From NCBI GenBank assembly GCA_041890495.1, contig CP169086.1:4588001-4652000 (forward strand): DNA of 64,000 bases. Reading direction: 5' to 3'. This stretch comes from Escherichia boydii (GTDB taxonomy: Bacteria; Pseudomonadota; Gammaproteobacteria; Enterobacterales; Enterobacteriaceae). The notes under the pieces are model-generated. The model made no database searches. It was not told the origin of the DNA and saw only the letters and a program-made list of their open reading frames with translations. Of the stretch, positions 34,528 to 42,796 are shown in pieces (position 1 is the first letter of the stretch; every line of letters begins with the position of its first letter). The position numbers and the translations under genes are program-made.

Positions 34528-35504
34528 CGGCGTACCAGCGTCGGGCTAAACAGATGCGTAATTTCCGGTGGCTGACGCTGTTCAGCCAGCGCTAACGCCA
34601 GCTCTGCGGCCTGCGTTGCCATGGTGATAATCGGGTAGCGCACGGTGGTAAGACGCGGCCGCACGTAGCGAGAGACCAGCACGTCATCGAAGCCAATCAG
34701 CGAAATTTCTGCCGGTACCTCAATCCCGTTGTCATTCAACACCCCCATTGCCCCTGCGGCCATCGAGTCGTTATAGCTGGCAACCGCCGTGAAATTCCGT
34801 CCGCGACCCAGCAGCTCGGTCATGGCCTGTTCACCGCCGCTCTCATCCGGTTCGCCGTAGGCCACCAGGCGATCGTTACACGGCAGGCCGTTTTCGCGCA
34901 GGGCGTCGTAGTAGCCCTGCAGGCGGTCTTCTGCATCAGAGATCGGGTGGTTGGAACAGAGATAGCCAATTCGGGTATGGCCCTGTTGAATCAGATGACG
35001 GGTCGCAAGCCATGCGCCGTAGCGGTCATCGAGCGCGACGCAGCGTTTTTCAAATCCGGGAATAATGCGGTTAATAATCACCATGCCCGGGATCTGCTCC
35101 ATCAGATGAATCAGTTCGGCGTCCGGGATCATTTTGGCGTGAACCACCAGCGCCGCGCAGCGGTGGCGGATCAGCTGCTCGATGGCCTGGCGTTCTTTTT
35201 GTTCATTATGATAGCCGTTGCCGATCAGCAAAAAATTGCCCGTCTGATAAGAGACCTGTTCAACGGCTTTCACCATCGCGCCGAAAAAAGGGTCGGAAAC
35301 ATCACCCACCACCAGACCGATGGTTTCGGTGGACTGCTGGGCGAGCGCGCGGGCATTGGCATTGGGATGATAGTTCAGGGATTCCATGGCGTTTTGTACC
35401 GCCTGGCGTGATGCGTCACTCGCTTTTGGTGAGTCATTAATCACGCGGGAGACGGTTGCCACCGACACACCTGCCAGACGGGCCACATCCTTTATTGTCG
35501 CCAT
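34488..35504 (-). CDS. galR: Galactose operon repressor GalR
   Basis: A 338-residue LacI-family repressor with helix-turn-helix DVARLAGVSVATVSRVIN (residues 5–22) and the galactose-binding core (TIGLVVGDVSDPFFGAMVKAVE onwards). It represses galETKM, mglBAC and galP when galactose is absent. Position next to omrA/B and aas, and close similarity to GalR of E. coli (343 residues), support the name. A gal operator lies 20 bases upstream, consistent with autoregulation. Confidence 0.93.
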   Translation of the reverse strand: MATIKDVARLAGVSVATVSRVINDSPKASDASRQAVQNAMESLNYHPNANARALAQQSTETIGLVVGDVSDPFFGAMVKAVEQVSYQTGNFLLIGNGYHNEQKERQAIEQLIRHRCAALVVHAKMIPDAELIHLMEQIPGMVIINRIIPGFEKRCVALDDRYGAWLATRHLIQQGHTRIGYLCSNHPISDAEDRLQGYYDALRENGLPCNDRLVAYGEPDESGGEQAMTELLGRGRNFTAVASYNDSMAAGAMGVLNDNGIEVPAEISLIGFDDVLVSRYVRPRLTTVRYPIITMATQAAELALALAEQRQPPEITHLFSPTLVRRHSVASPAEAQSE

Positions 35505-35524
35505 TCATTACCTTCTTATTGGGG

Positions 35525-35538
35525 GTAAGCGTTTACAC
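35525..35538. promoter_or_regulatory. gal operator upstream of galR
   Basis: GTAAGCGTTTACAC, a near-perfect dyad of the GTGTAAACGNTTNCAC class bound by GalR and GalS, lies just upstream of the galR start. It indicates autorepression. Confidence 0.7.
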
Positions 35539-35748
35539 ACCAAATAGTGTTGCGGAAAAGCGGCGCGCATTCAAGGGGAGCGGATTTCCGCTCTCCACAA
35601 ACGTGACGCAGAACAACCCTGACGGTGTAATCGTTACACGCGCAGTCATGTCTGAAAAATGTCAATCTGAACCTTTGGTTACACTTTGCCTCAGGCTGTT
35701 GCGATTGTCCGATGGCGAGGATGTTAATGAGATTGATACAGTTGAGAT

Positions 35749-35834
35749 CCCAGAGGTATTGATTGGTGAGAATTCTTAGTACGATTTCGTACTCATCTCT
35801 TGCACCAACCTGCGCGGATGCGCAGGTTTTTTTT
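35749..35834 (+). ncRNA. omrA: OmrA/OmrB small regulatory RNA (single copy)
   Basis: An RNA of about 86 bases begins CCCAGAGGTATTGATTGGTG and ends in the hairpin CCTGCGCGGATGCGCAGG followed by eight Ts. The 5' end is the conserved seed of OmrA and OmrB, which with Hfq repress outer-membrane protein and curli regulators (ompT, cirA, csgD, ompR) downstream of OmpR. E. coli has two tandem copies between aas and galR; here only one is present. I cannot say which of the two it is. Confidence 0.88.
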
Positions 35835-35929
35835 CGCCTCCACTTTTGCTGTCGCTCCCGTATCACTTCTCGTGTAATCTGCCACCATTTACTATCAACC
35901 CTCCACACTGGCTGGCAAAGGGAGTTGAG

Positions 35930-38089
35930 ATGCTATTTGGGTTCTTCCGTACACTGTTCCGCATTCTCTTTCGCATCCGCGTCACTGGCGATGCCCAGGC
36001 GCTTCGCGGCGAACGCGTTCTTATCACACCAAATCATGTTTCCTTTATAGATGGCATCCTGCTGGCGCTGTTTCTGCCCGTGCGCCCGGTATTTGCGGTC
36101 TATACCTCTATTAGCCAGCAGTGGTACATGCGCTGGCTCACGCCGCTGATTGATTTTGTGCCGCTCGACCCGACAAAGCCGATGATGATTAAGCATCTGG
36201 TGCGTCTGGTTGAGCAGGGGCGTCCGGTGGTCATTTTCCCTGAAGGGCGTATTTCAGTAACCGGTTCGCTGATGAAAATCTACGACGGCGCGGGGTTTGT
36301 CGCGGCGAAGTCAAAAGCGACCGTGGTGCCGCTGCGCATTGAAGGCGCAGAGCTGAGCCATTTCAGCCGCCTGAAGGGGCTGGTGAAGCAGCGTCTGTTC
36401 CCAAAAATCACGCTGCATATTCTGCCGCCAACGTCGTTACCGATGCCGGAAGCGCCGCGTGCCCGCGATCGCCGTAAAATCGCCGGGGAAATGCTGCACC
36501 AGATTATGATGGAAGCGCGCATGGCCGTGCGTCCGCGCGAAACGCTGTACGAATCTCTGCTTTCCGCCCAGTACCGCTATGGCGCGAAGAAAAACTGCAT
36601 CGAAGACATCAACTTTACCCCGGATACCTATCGCAAACTGCTGACCAAGACCCTGTTTGTGGGCCGTATTCTGGAGAAGTACAGCAAAAAGGGCGAAAAG
36701 ATTGGCCTGATGCTGCCTAACGCGGGCATCAGCGCGGCGGTGATTTTTGGGGCGGTTTCCCGGGGCCGGATCCCGGCGATGATGAACTACACGGCGGGCG
36801 TGAAGGGGCTGACCAGCGCCATTACTGCAGCTCAGATCAATACCGTCTTTACCTCCCGTCAGTTCCTCGACAAAGGCAAGCTCTGGCACCTTCCCGAGCA
36901 GCTCACCCAGGTGCGCTGGGTCTTCCTGGAGGATCTGAAAGCAGACGTGACCACCGGCGACAAGCTGTGGATTTTTGCGCATCTGCTGATGCCGCGTCTG
37001 GCGCAGGTCAAACAGCAGCCGGAAGATGACGCCATTATCCTCTTCACCTCAGGATCGGAGGGTAACCCGAAAGGCGTCGTCCACAGCCACAAGAGCATTC
37101 TGGCGAACGTTGAGCAGATCAAAAGTATTGCCGACTTTACCGCGAACGACCGCTTTATGTCGGCGCTGCCGCTGTTCCACTCCTTTGGCATGACGGTGGG
37201 GCTGTTTACGCCGCTGCTGACCGGCGCAGAAGTGTTCCTCTATCCAAGCCCGCTGCATTACCGGATTGTGCCGGAGCTGGTGTATGACCGTAACTGCACC
37301 GTCCTGTTTGGGACCTCAACCTTCCTCGGCAACTATGCGCGTTTTGCAAATCCGTATGATTTCTATCGCGTGCGGTATGTGGTGGCCGGTGCGGAAAAAC
37401 TGCAGGATAGCACGCGTCAGATCTGGCAGGACAAGTTTGGCCTGCGCATTCTCGAAGGTTATGGCGTTACCGAGTGTGCGCCCGTGGTCTCGATTAACGT
37501 ACCGATGGCGGCGAAACCGGGCACGGTTGGCCGAATTCTGCCGGGAATGGATGCGCGTCTGCTGGCGGTACCGGGCATTGCGGACGGTGGCCGTCTGCAG
37601 CTCAAAGGGCCAAACGTGATGAACGGTTATCTGCGCGTGGAAAATCCGGGCGTGCTGGAAGCGCCGACGGCGGAAAACGTCAACGGTGAGGTTGAAACCG
37701 GCTGGTACGACACCGGTGATATCGTCCGTTTCGATGAACAGGGCTTTGTACAGATTCAGGGACGCGCGAAACGCTTCGCCAAAATTGCCGGTGAAATGGT
37801 CTCTCTGGAAATGGTTGAGCAGCTGGCGACGGCAGTGTCCGCAGATAAGATGCATGCGACCGTGGTGAAGAGCGATGCCAGCAAAGGCGAGGCGCTGGTG
37901 CTGTTTACGACCGACGCTGAGCTTAAGCGCGACAGGTTACTGAGCTATGCGCGTGAACACGGTATTCCTGAACTGGCCGTGCCGCGCGATATTCGCCACC
38001 TCAAGCAGCTTCCGGTGCTGGGTAGCGGTAAGCCCGATTTCGTGACCCTGAAAGGCATGGTTGAAGAGGCGGAACAGCAAAATGCGTGA
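35930..38089 (+). CDS. aas: Aas, acyl-ACP synthetase / 2-acylglycerophosphoethanolamine acyltransferase
   Basis: A 719-residue bifunctional inner-membrane enzyme. The N-terminal acyltransferase has the HX4D box NHVSFID (about residue 36) and FPEGRIS. The C-terminal AMP-binding domain has LFTSGSEGNPKG (about 370–381) and YGVTECAPVVS. It re-acylates lysophosphatidylethanolamine brought in by LplT. ATG 35930 follows GGAG and gives the exact E. coli length; the 28-codon-longer frame runs into the end of the OmrA region and is rejected. It overlaps lplT by 8 bases. Confidence 0.95.
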   Translation: MLFGFFRTLFRILFRIRVTGDAQALRGERVLITPNHVSFIDGILLALFLPVRPVFAVYTSISQQWYMRWLTPLIDFVPLDPTKPMMIKHLVRLVEQGRPVVIFPEGRISVTGSLMKIYDGAGFVAAKSKATVVPLRIEGAELSHFSRLKGLVKQRLFPKITLHILPPTSLPMPEAPRARDRRKIAGEMLHQIMMEARMAVRPRETLYESLLSAQYRYGAKKNCIEDINFTPDTYRKLLTKTLFVGRILEKYSKKGEKIGLMLPNAGISAAVIFGAVSRGRIPAMMNYTAGVKGLTSAITAAQINTVFTSRQFLDKGKLWHLPEQLTQVRWVFLEDLKADVTTGDKLWIFAHLLMPRLAQVKQQPEDDAIILFTSGSEGNPKGVVHSHKSILANVEQIKSIADFTANDRFMSALPLFHSFGMTVGLFTPLLTGAEVFLYPSPLHYRIVPELVYDRNCTVLFGTSTFLGNYARFANPYDFYRVRYVVAGAEKLQDSTRQIWQDKFGLRILEGYGVTECAPVVSINVPMAAKPGTVGRILPGMDARLLAVPGIADGGRLQLKGPNVMNGYLRVENPGVLEAPTAENVNGEVETGWYDTGDIVRFDEQGFVQIQGRAKRFAKIAGEMVSLEMVEQLATAVSADKMHATVVKSDASKGEALVLFTTDAELKRDRLLSYAREHGIPELAVPRDIRHLKQLPVLGSGKPDFVTLKGMVEEAEQQNA

Positions 38090-39275
38090 GTCAGTACACA
38101 CTAACACATCGCTCAGGTCGAAAGGCATGATGGCCGTCATCGCCGCGCAGTTTCTCTCTGCGTTCGGTGATAACGCGCTGTTATTTGCCACTCTGGCGCT
38201 GCTGAAAGCAGAGTTTTACCCCGACTGGAGTCAGCCGATCCTGCAGATGGTGTTTGTGGGCGCTTACATTATCTTTGCTCCGTTCGTCGGGCAGGTGGCG
38301 GACAGTTTTCCCAAAGGCCGGGTAATGATGTTTGCCAACGGCCTCAAGCTGCTGGGGGCCGCCAGCATTTGCTTTGGCTTCAATCCGTTTATTGGCTACA
38401 CGCTGGTGGGCATTGGTGCCGCCGCCTACTCTCCGGCGAAGTATGGCATTCTCGGAGAGCTGACTACGGGCGACAAGCTGGTAAAAGCCAACGGCCTGAT
38501 GGAGTCGTCAACCATTGCCGCTATCCTGCTTGGTTCGGTCGCGGGCGGCGTTCTGGCCGACTGGCATGTCCTGGCGGCACTGGGCGTATGCGCGGTGGTG
38601 TATGGCGGCGCGGTCGTGGCGAACCTGTTTATTCCCAAACTGCCGGCGGCTCGCCCGGGGCAATCCTGGCGCTTTAAACCGATGACCGGCAGCTTCTTTA
38701 CCGCCTGTCGCGTGCTGTGGCGTAACGGTGAAACGCGTTTCTCCTTGATGGGGACGAGTATGTTCTGGGGCGCGGGCGTCACGCTGCGCTTCCTGCTGGT
38801 GCTGTGGGTGCCTGTGGCGCTGGGGATTACTGACAACGCGACGCCGACCTATCTTAATGCGATGGTGGCCATCGGCATTGTGGTCGGGGCTGGTGCTGCG
38901 GCGAAGCTGGTGACGCTGGAGACGGTAGCACGCTGCATGCCCGCAGGGATCCTGATTGGCGTCGTGGTGCTGATTTTCTCGCTGCAGCATGCGTTATTGC
39001 CCGCGTATGTCCTCCTCATCCTGATTGGTATTCTGGGGGGCTTCTTCGTGGTGCCGCTGAACGCGCTACTGCAGGAGCGGGGCAAGCAGACCGTCGGGGC
39101 AGGGAATGCCATCGCGGTACAAAATCTGGGTGAAAACCTGGCAATGCTGTTAATGCTGGGGCTCTACTCGCTGGCGGTAAAAGTGGGTGTGCCGGTGGTG
39201 GGAATTGGCGTCGGGTTTGGCGGGCTGTTTGCGCTGGCGATTGCGGGTTTGTGGATCTGGCAACGTCGCCGCTGA
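38082..39275 (+). CDS. lplT: Lysophospholipid transporter LplT
   Basis: A 397-residue MFS protein with 12 membrane helices that flips lysophosphatidylethanolamine into the cytoplasm for Aas. It opens MRESVHTNTSLRSKGMMAVI with the conserved FLSAFGDNALLFATLALL first helix. ATG 38082 overlaps the aas stop by 8 bases, which implies translational coupling of transporter and enzyme. The length is the E. coli length. Confidence 0.94.
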   Translation: MRESVHTNTSLRSKGMMAVIAAQFLSAFGDNALLFATLALLKAEFYPDWSQPILQMVFVGAYIIFAPFVGQVADSFPKGRVMMFANGLKLLGAASICFGFNPFIGYTLVGIGAAAYSPAKYGILGELTTGDKLVKANGLMESSTIAAILLGSVAGGVLADWHVLAALGVCAVVYGGAVVANLFIPKLPAARPGQSWRFKPMTGSFFTACRVLWRNGETRFSLMGTSMFWGAGVTLRFLLVLWVPVALGITDNATPTYLNAMVAIGIVVGAGAAAKLVTLETVARCMPAGILIGVVVLIFSLQHALLPAYVLLILIGILGGFFVVPLNALLQERGKQTVGAGNAIAVQNLGENLAMLLMLGLYSLAVKVGVPVVGIGVGFGGLFALAIAGLWIWQRRR

Positions 39276-39292
39276 TAAGTGCGGCCTGATGC

Positions 39293-39346
39293 CCTCTCCC
39301 ACAGGGAGAGGGAGCAAACCCTAAAAACGGCAACGTGCGTTGCCGT
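39293..39346. terminator. Inverted repeat and bidirectional terminator between lplT and tas
   Basis: CCCTCTCCC/GGGAGAGGG (39293–39313) is a common Enterobacter-type intergenic repeat. It is followed by AAAACGGCAA/TTGCCGTTTT (39324–39343), a perfect stem with T and A runs on either side that can end both the lplT and the tas transcripts. Confidence 0.75.
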
Positions 39347-39356
39347 TTTGCTTTTA

Positions 39357-40397
39357 TTAGGGTGCAGGGTATGTGTATACCTGATGCACCGCTTCAATCT
39401 CCGCTAACACCTTTTTACTCAGGTTCAGGTGGAAACTCTCAATATTGGTTTTCAACTGTTCCATCGTTGTCGCGCCCAGCAGGGTGCTGGCAACAAACGG
39501 CTGACGACGCACGAAGGCCAGCGCCATCTGCGCAGGGTCAAGACCGTGACGCTTCGCAATATCAACATAGGCGGCAACGGCTTTCTGCGTCTGCTCGCCG
39601 CTGTAGCGGGTGAATCGGCTAAAGAGTGTATTTCGCGCCCCGACCGGCTTCGCGCCGTTCAGGTATTTCCCCGTCAGCGTGCCGAAGCCGAGACAGGAAT
39701 AGGCGAGCAGTTCCACTTCTTCATACTGCGTCACCTCGGCCAGACCCACTTCATAGCTGCGGTTAAGCAGGCTGTACGGGTTCTGAATAGTCACGATACG
39801 CGGCAGATCGTGCTTATCCGCCAGGTGCAGATAGCGCATTACGCCAAAGGCCGTTTCGTTAGAGACGCCAATGTAGCGGATTTTTCCCGCGCGCTGGCAT
39901 TCGGTCAGCGCTTCCAGGGTTTCCAGCAGCGTTACGGCAGGGGCGCTCTCATTCCAGCTGTACCCGAGCTTGCCAAAGCAGTTGGTTGGCCGCTGCGGCC
40001 AGTGTACCTGGTAGAGGTCGAGATAGTCGGTTTGCAGGCGCTTGAGGCTGGCGTCCAGCGCGGCGCGGATATTTTTGCGATCGAGGATCTGGTTCGGGCG
40101 GATCCCGGTATCGTTATTGCGCGCGGGGCCGCTGACTTTGGAGGCAATCACCAGCTTTTCACGGTTGCCGCGTTTTGCCAGCCAGTTACCAACGTAGGTT
40201 TCGGTAAGTCCCTGCGTCTCAGGACGTGGCGGAACAGGGTACATCTCTGCGACATCAATCAGGTTAATCCCCTGGCTGACGGCATAATCGAGTTGTGCAT
40301 GGGCATCGGCTTCGCTGTTTTGTTCACCAAATGTCATCGTGCCTAACCCCAGTTGACTAATTTCCAGAGCGCTGTGGGGGATACGGTGATAATGCAT
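39357..40397 (-). CDS. tas: Aldo-keto reductase Tas
   Basis: A 346-residue NADP-linked aldo-keto reductase. The barrel carries GTMTFGEQNSEADAH, the catalytic tetrad (D and Y in INLIDVAEMY, K in VIASKVSG, H in YQVHWP), and the C-terminal ATTMEQLKTNIE. In E. coli tas suppresses tyrosine auxotrophy; the native substrate is uncertain. Position between lplT and ygdR matches E. coli. Confidence 0.94.
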   Translation of the reverse strand: MHYHRIPHSALEISQLGLGTMTFGEQNSEADAHAQLDYAVSQGINLIDVAEMYPVPPRPETQGLTETYVGNWLAKRGNREKLVIASKVSGPARNNDTGIRPNQILDRKNIRAALDASLKRLQTDYLDLYQVHWPQRPTNCFGKLGYSWNESAPAVTLLETLEALTECQRAGKIRYIGVSNETAFGVMRYLHLADKHDLPRIVTIQNPYSLLNRSYEVGLAEVTQYEEVELLAYSCLGFGTLTGKYLNGAKPVGARNTLFSRFTRYSGEQTQKAVAAYVDIAKRHGLDPAQMALAFVRRQPFVASTLLGATTMEQLKTNIESFHLNLSKKVLAEIEAVHQVYTYPAP

Positions 40398-40528
40398 AGC
40401 CGGCTTCCTCAGTAGACATATAAACCGCGTCAGGATGTACCCGACAAAGGAATATAAACATGGCAGAGGGGAAGCAAAAGGGGAAGAAAAAAATCAAAAA
40501 GGCCAGCAAGCTACTGACCTCTCTCTGT

Positions 40529-40747
40529 TTATCGCTCGATAATTTGCGAGACTTCGTCGCGATTGATCTGCATTTTATTACCTTGCTGATCGCGATAGCT
40601 GACCAGACCGGTATCATCGTCGACTTCGGGTTTACCGTCAGTCAGGATCATTCGGCCATCTTTTGTCGCCATAACGTAATCGCTACTACATCCGGATACG
40701 GCAAATGCTAAACCGACTGCTGAAACTAACACTGCCCATTTTTTCAT
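40529..40747 (-). CDS. ygdR: YgdR lipoprotein
   Basis: A 72-residue lipoprotein with lipobox VSGCSS (lipidated C20) and a DUF903 beta domain (YVMATKDGRMILTDGKPEVDDDTG). ATG 40747 gives the proper signal peptide (MKKWAVLVSAVGLAFAVSG); the 5-codon-longer frame is rejected. The function is unknown. In E. coli ygdQ lies between this gene and mutH; here the 128-base gap cannot hold it. Confidence 0.92.
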   Translation of the reverse strand: MKKWAVLVSAVGLAFAVSGCSSDYVMATKDGRMILTDGKPEVDDDTGLVSYRDQQGNKMQINRDEVSQIIER

Positions 40748-40875
40748 CGTTATCGTCCTCATCTGGCTCGTATCAAATCATAGTTTAGTTTTAACCCGAT
40801 ATGGCAACAGGAGGAAGCGGTAAAATCTTAAAAAGCAGTCGATTATGTTTGAGAGCTCGCAAAATAAGTAAAAAA

Positions 40876-41568
40876 CTATGTTTTTAACAGGAAATGACGG
40901 GCAAGGAGTGCGCCGGTGAAATTCTTTTTGAGATAAAAACCGCGCGGCAACGTCAGTATCGGCTCACCCAGCGCGCCGATTGCCTCGGTAAGCGCTTTAC
41001 TGTTGGCCGCTTTTGGACGCAGCTGTAATACCTCTCCGTGTCGGGCGGTGATGCGCTCTACCTGCCCAAGAACAATCATGTCCATCAGCTCCTCCCAGTC
41101 CAGACGAAGCTGACGCTCCTCATCGTCGTCCGGGCTCCAGAGCAGCGGCGCGCCAACGCGACGCTCAGCCAGGGGGATCTGACGCTCACCTTCGACCGGT
41201 ACCCACAACACGCGCTTCAGCTTATGGCGAACGTGACTGGTTTCCCAGGTCACGCCGGTGTTGCCGGTTAATGGCGCAACGCAGACAAAGGTGGTCTCAA
41301 GGGGTTTGCCCTGGCTGTCTATTGGGATGGTTTTTAACTCCACGCCAAGCGCTGCAAAATCCTGCTCCGGTTTGCTCCCTGCGCTGGCACCCAGCCATAG
41401 CTCAAGCAGCATGCCGATCCAGCCTTTATCCCGTTTCAGATCCTTCGGGATCTGAAGCCCTGCCATTGCCGCCAGCTCGCCAAGCGAAAAGCCTGCAAGA
41501 CGCTGTGCCTGCTGGAGCAACTGGTCCTCGCTGGACGGCGGTGAGAGCAAGGGTGTAAGCGGCTGCAT
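40876..41568 (-). CDS. mutH: DNA mismatch repair endonuclease MutH
   Basis: A 230-residue nuclease with the restriction-type catalytic triad D70…E77-x-K79 (DFAALGVELKT) intact. It nicks the unmethylated strand at hemimethylated GATC sites when activated by MutL. The protein is clearly diverged from E. coli MutH (for example residues 5–45 and the C terminus), unlike the next genes downstream in this window. This marks the Enterobacter-like side of the mosaic boundary. Confidence 0.95.
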   Translation of the reverse strand: MQPLTPLLSPPSSEDQLLQQAQRLAGFSLGELAAMAGLQIPKDLKRDKGWIGMLLELWLGASAGSKPEQDFAALGVELKTIPIDSQGKPLETTFVCVAPLTGNTGVTWETSHVRHKLKRVLWVPVEGERQIPLAERRVGAPLLWSPDDDEERQLRLDWEELMDMIVLGQVERITARHGEVLQLRPKAANSKALTEAIGALGEPILTLPRGFYLKKNFTGALLARHFLLKT

Positions 41569-42253
41569 GAAGGTAACCTTTTGATTAAAAAATAAACGAA
41601 GAAATTGTCCCCTGTGGATAGAGTTTAACTATTTCTGTACCAATATTCCATGTCTATGATTTATAGGTTTTTTTATGGGTTTGAAATCGTTTCACCAGAC
41701 TCAGAAAACGGGTTTTCCAAATCTGGTCACTGAAAATAAACAGGATCTTACACCATGTTATCCACAGAAAGCTGGGATAACTGTGAAAAACCTCCACTAC
41801 TGTTTCCATTTACAGCCTTGACGTGCGACGAAACTCCAGTTTTTAGTGGTTCAGTGCTTAACTTAGTGGCACATTCTGTGGATAAATACGGCATTGGTTG
41901 ATCTTTCGCCAACCCGTAAATGAGAGGTGTGACCTGGGTCACGAATTACTCTTTTTCATTACTAAAATTACATGTAATGCATTGACTGATAATGAATATT
42001 TTAAAATGTCTATATCGGGCTTATTCAGAATGCTCCGGGTTTTCCCGTAGTAATTCCGTAGTTCTTCACAACTCTATCCACAGAAAAGGTGAATAAAAAC
42101 GGCTATCCACCCCTTCCTCTGTTTATAACTCTGCACATAACTGTGAGTTATTCAATTGTTATTAGTGTGTAATGCCCTGCAGAGAGTGGTTTACCGTCTT
42201 CCTGGAGTATGAAACAATCATTCGTATATAAAGCTTTATTTTGAGGTAGTCCG
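41569..42253. other. mutH–rppH divergent intergenic region with DnaA-box-like motifs
   Basis: These 685 bases hold no supported gene; the 64-codon frame at 41748–41942 has no ribosome binding site. They contain two perfect DnaA boxes, TTATCCACA at 41758–41766 and its reverse at 41877–41885, and two one-mismatch copies at 41613–41621 (reverse) and 42074–42082. Much of the region is AT-rich. It must also carry the divergent promoters of mutH and of the rppH–ptsP unit. A boundary between diverged and E. coli-like sequence probably lies here. Confidence 0.6.
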
Positions 42254-42784
42254 GTGATTGATGACGATGGCTACCGCCCAAACGTAGGTATCGTGATTTG
42301 TAATCGCCAGGGGCAGGTAATGTGGGCCCGGCGATTTGGTCAGCACTCCTGGCAATTTCCGCAAGGCGGAATCAACCCCGGAGAATCCGCAGAGCAGGCG
42401 ATGTACCGTGAATTGTTTGAAGAAGTAGGATTAAGCCGCAAAGACGTTCGAATCCTTGCTTCAACGCGTAACTGGTTGCGCTACAAATTACCGAAACGTT
42501 TGGTGCGTTGGGACACGAAGCCGGTTTGTATCGGCCAAAAACAAAAATGGTTTCTCTTGCAGCTGGTGAGCGGCGATGCAGAAATCAATATGCAAACCAG
42601 CAGTACACCAGAGTTTGACGGCTGGCGATGGGTAAGTTACTGGTATCCGGTCAGACAGGTGGTGTCATTTAAACGTGATGTCTACCGTAGGGTAATGAAA
42701 GAGTTCGCGAGTGTGGTGATGTCACTGCAGGAAAATACGCCAAAACCACAAAACGCATCTGCTTATCGACGTAAAAGAGGTTAA
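42254..42784 (+). CDS. rppH: RNA pyrophosphohydrolase RppH
   Basis: A 176-residue Nudix hydrolase with the complete Nudix box (G38–L60, [20 protein letters not shown] with catalytic E53, E56, E57). It removes pyrophosphate from 5'-triphosphate mRNA and so starts RNase E-dependent decay. GTG start as in E. coli, after GAGGTAG. From memory the protein is identical to K-12 RppH. It is followed 12 bases later by ptsP. Confidence 0.95.
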
Positions 42785-42796
42785 GTCACGCCAATT

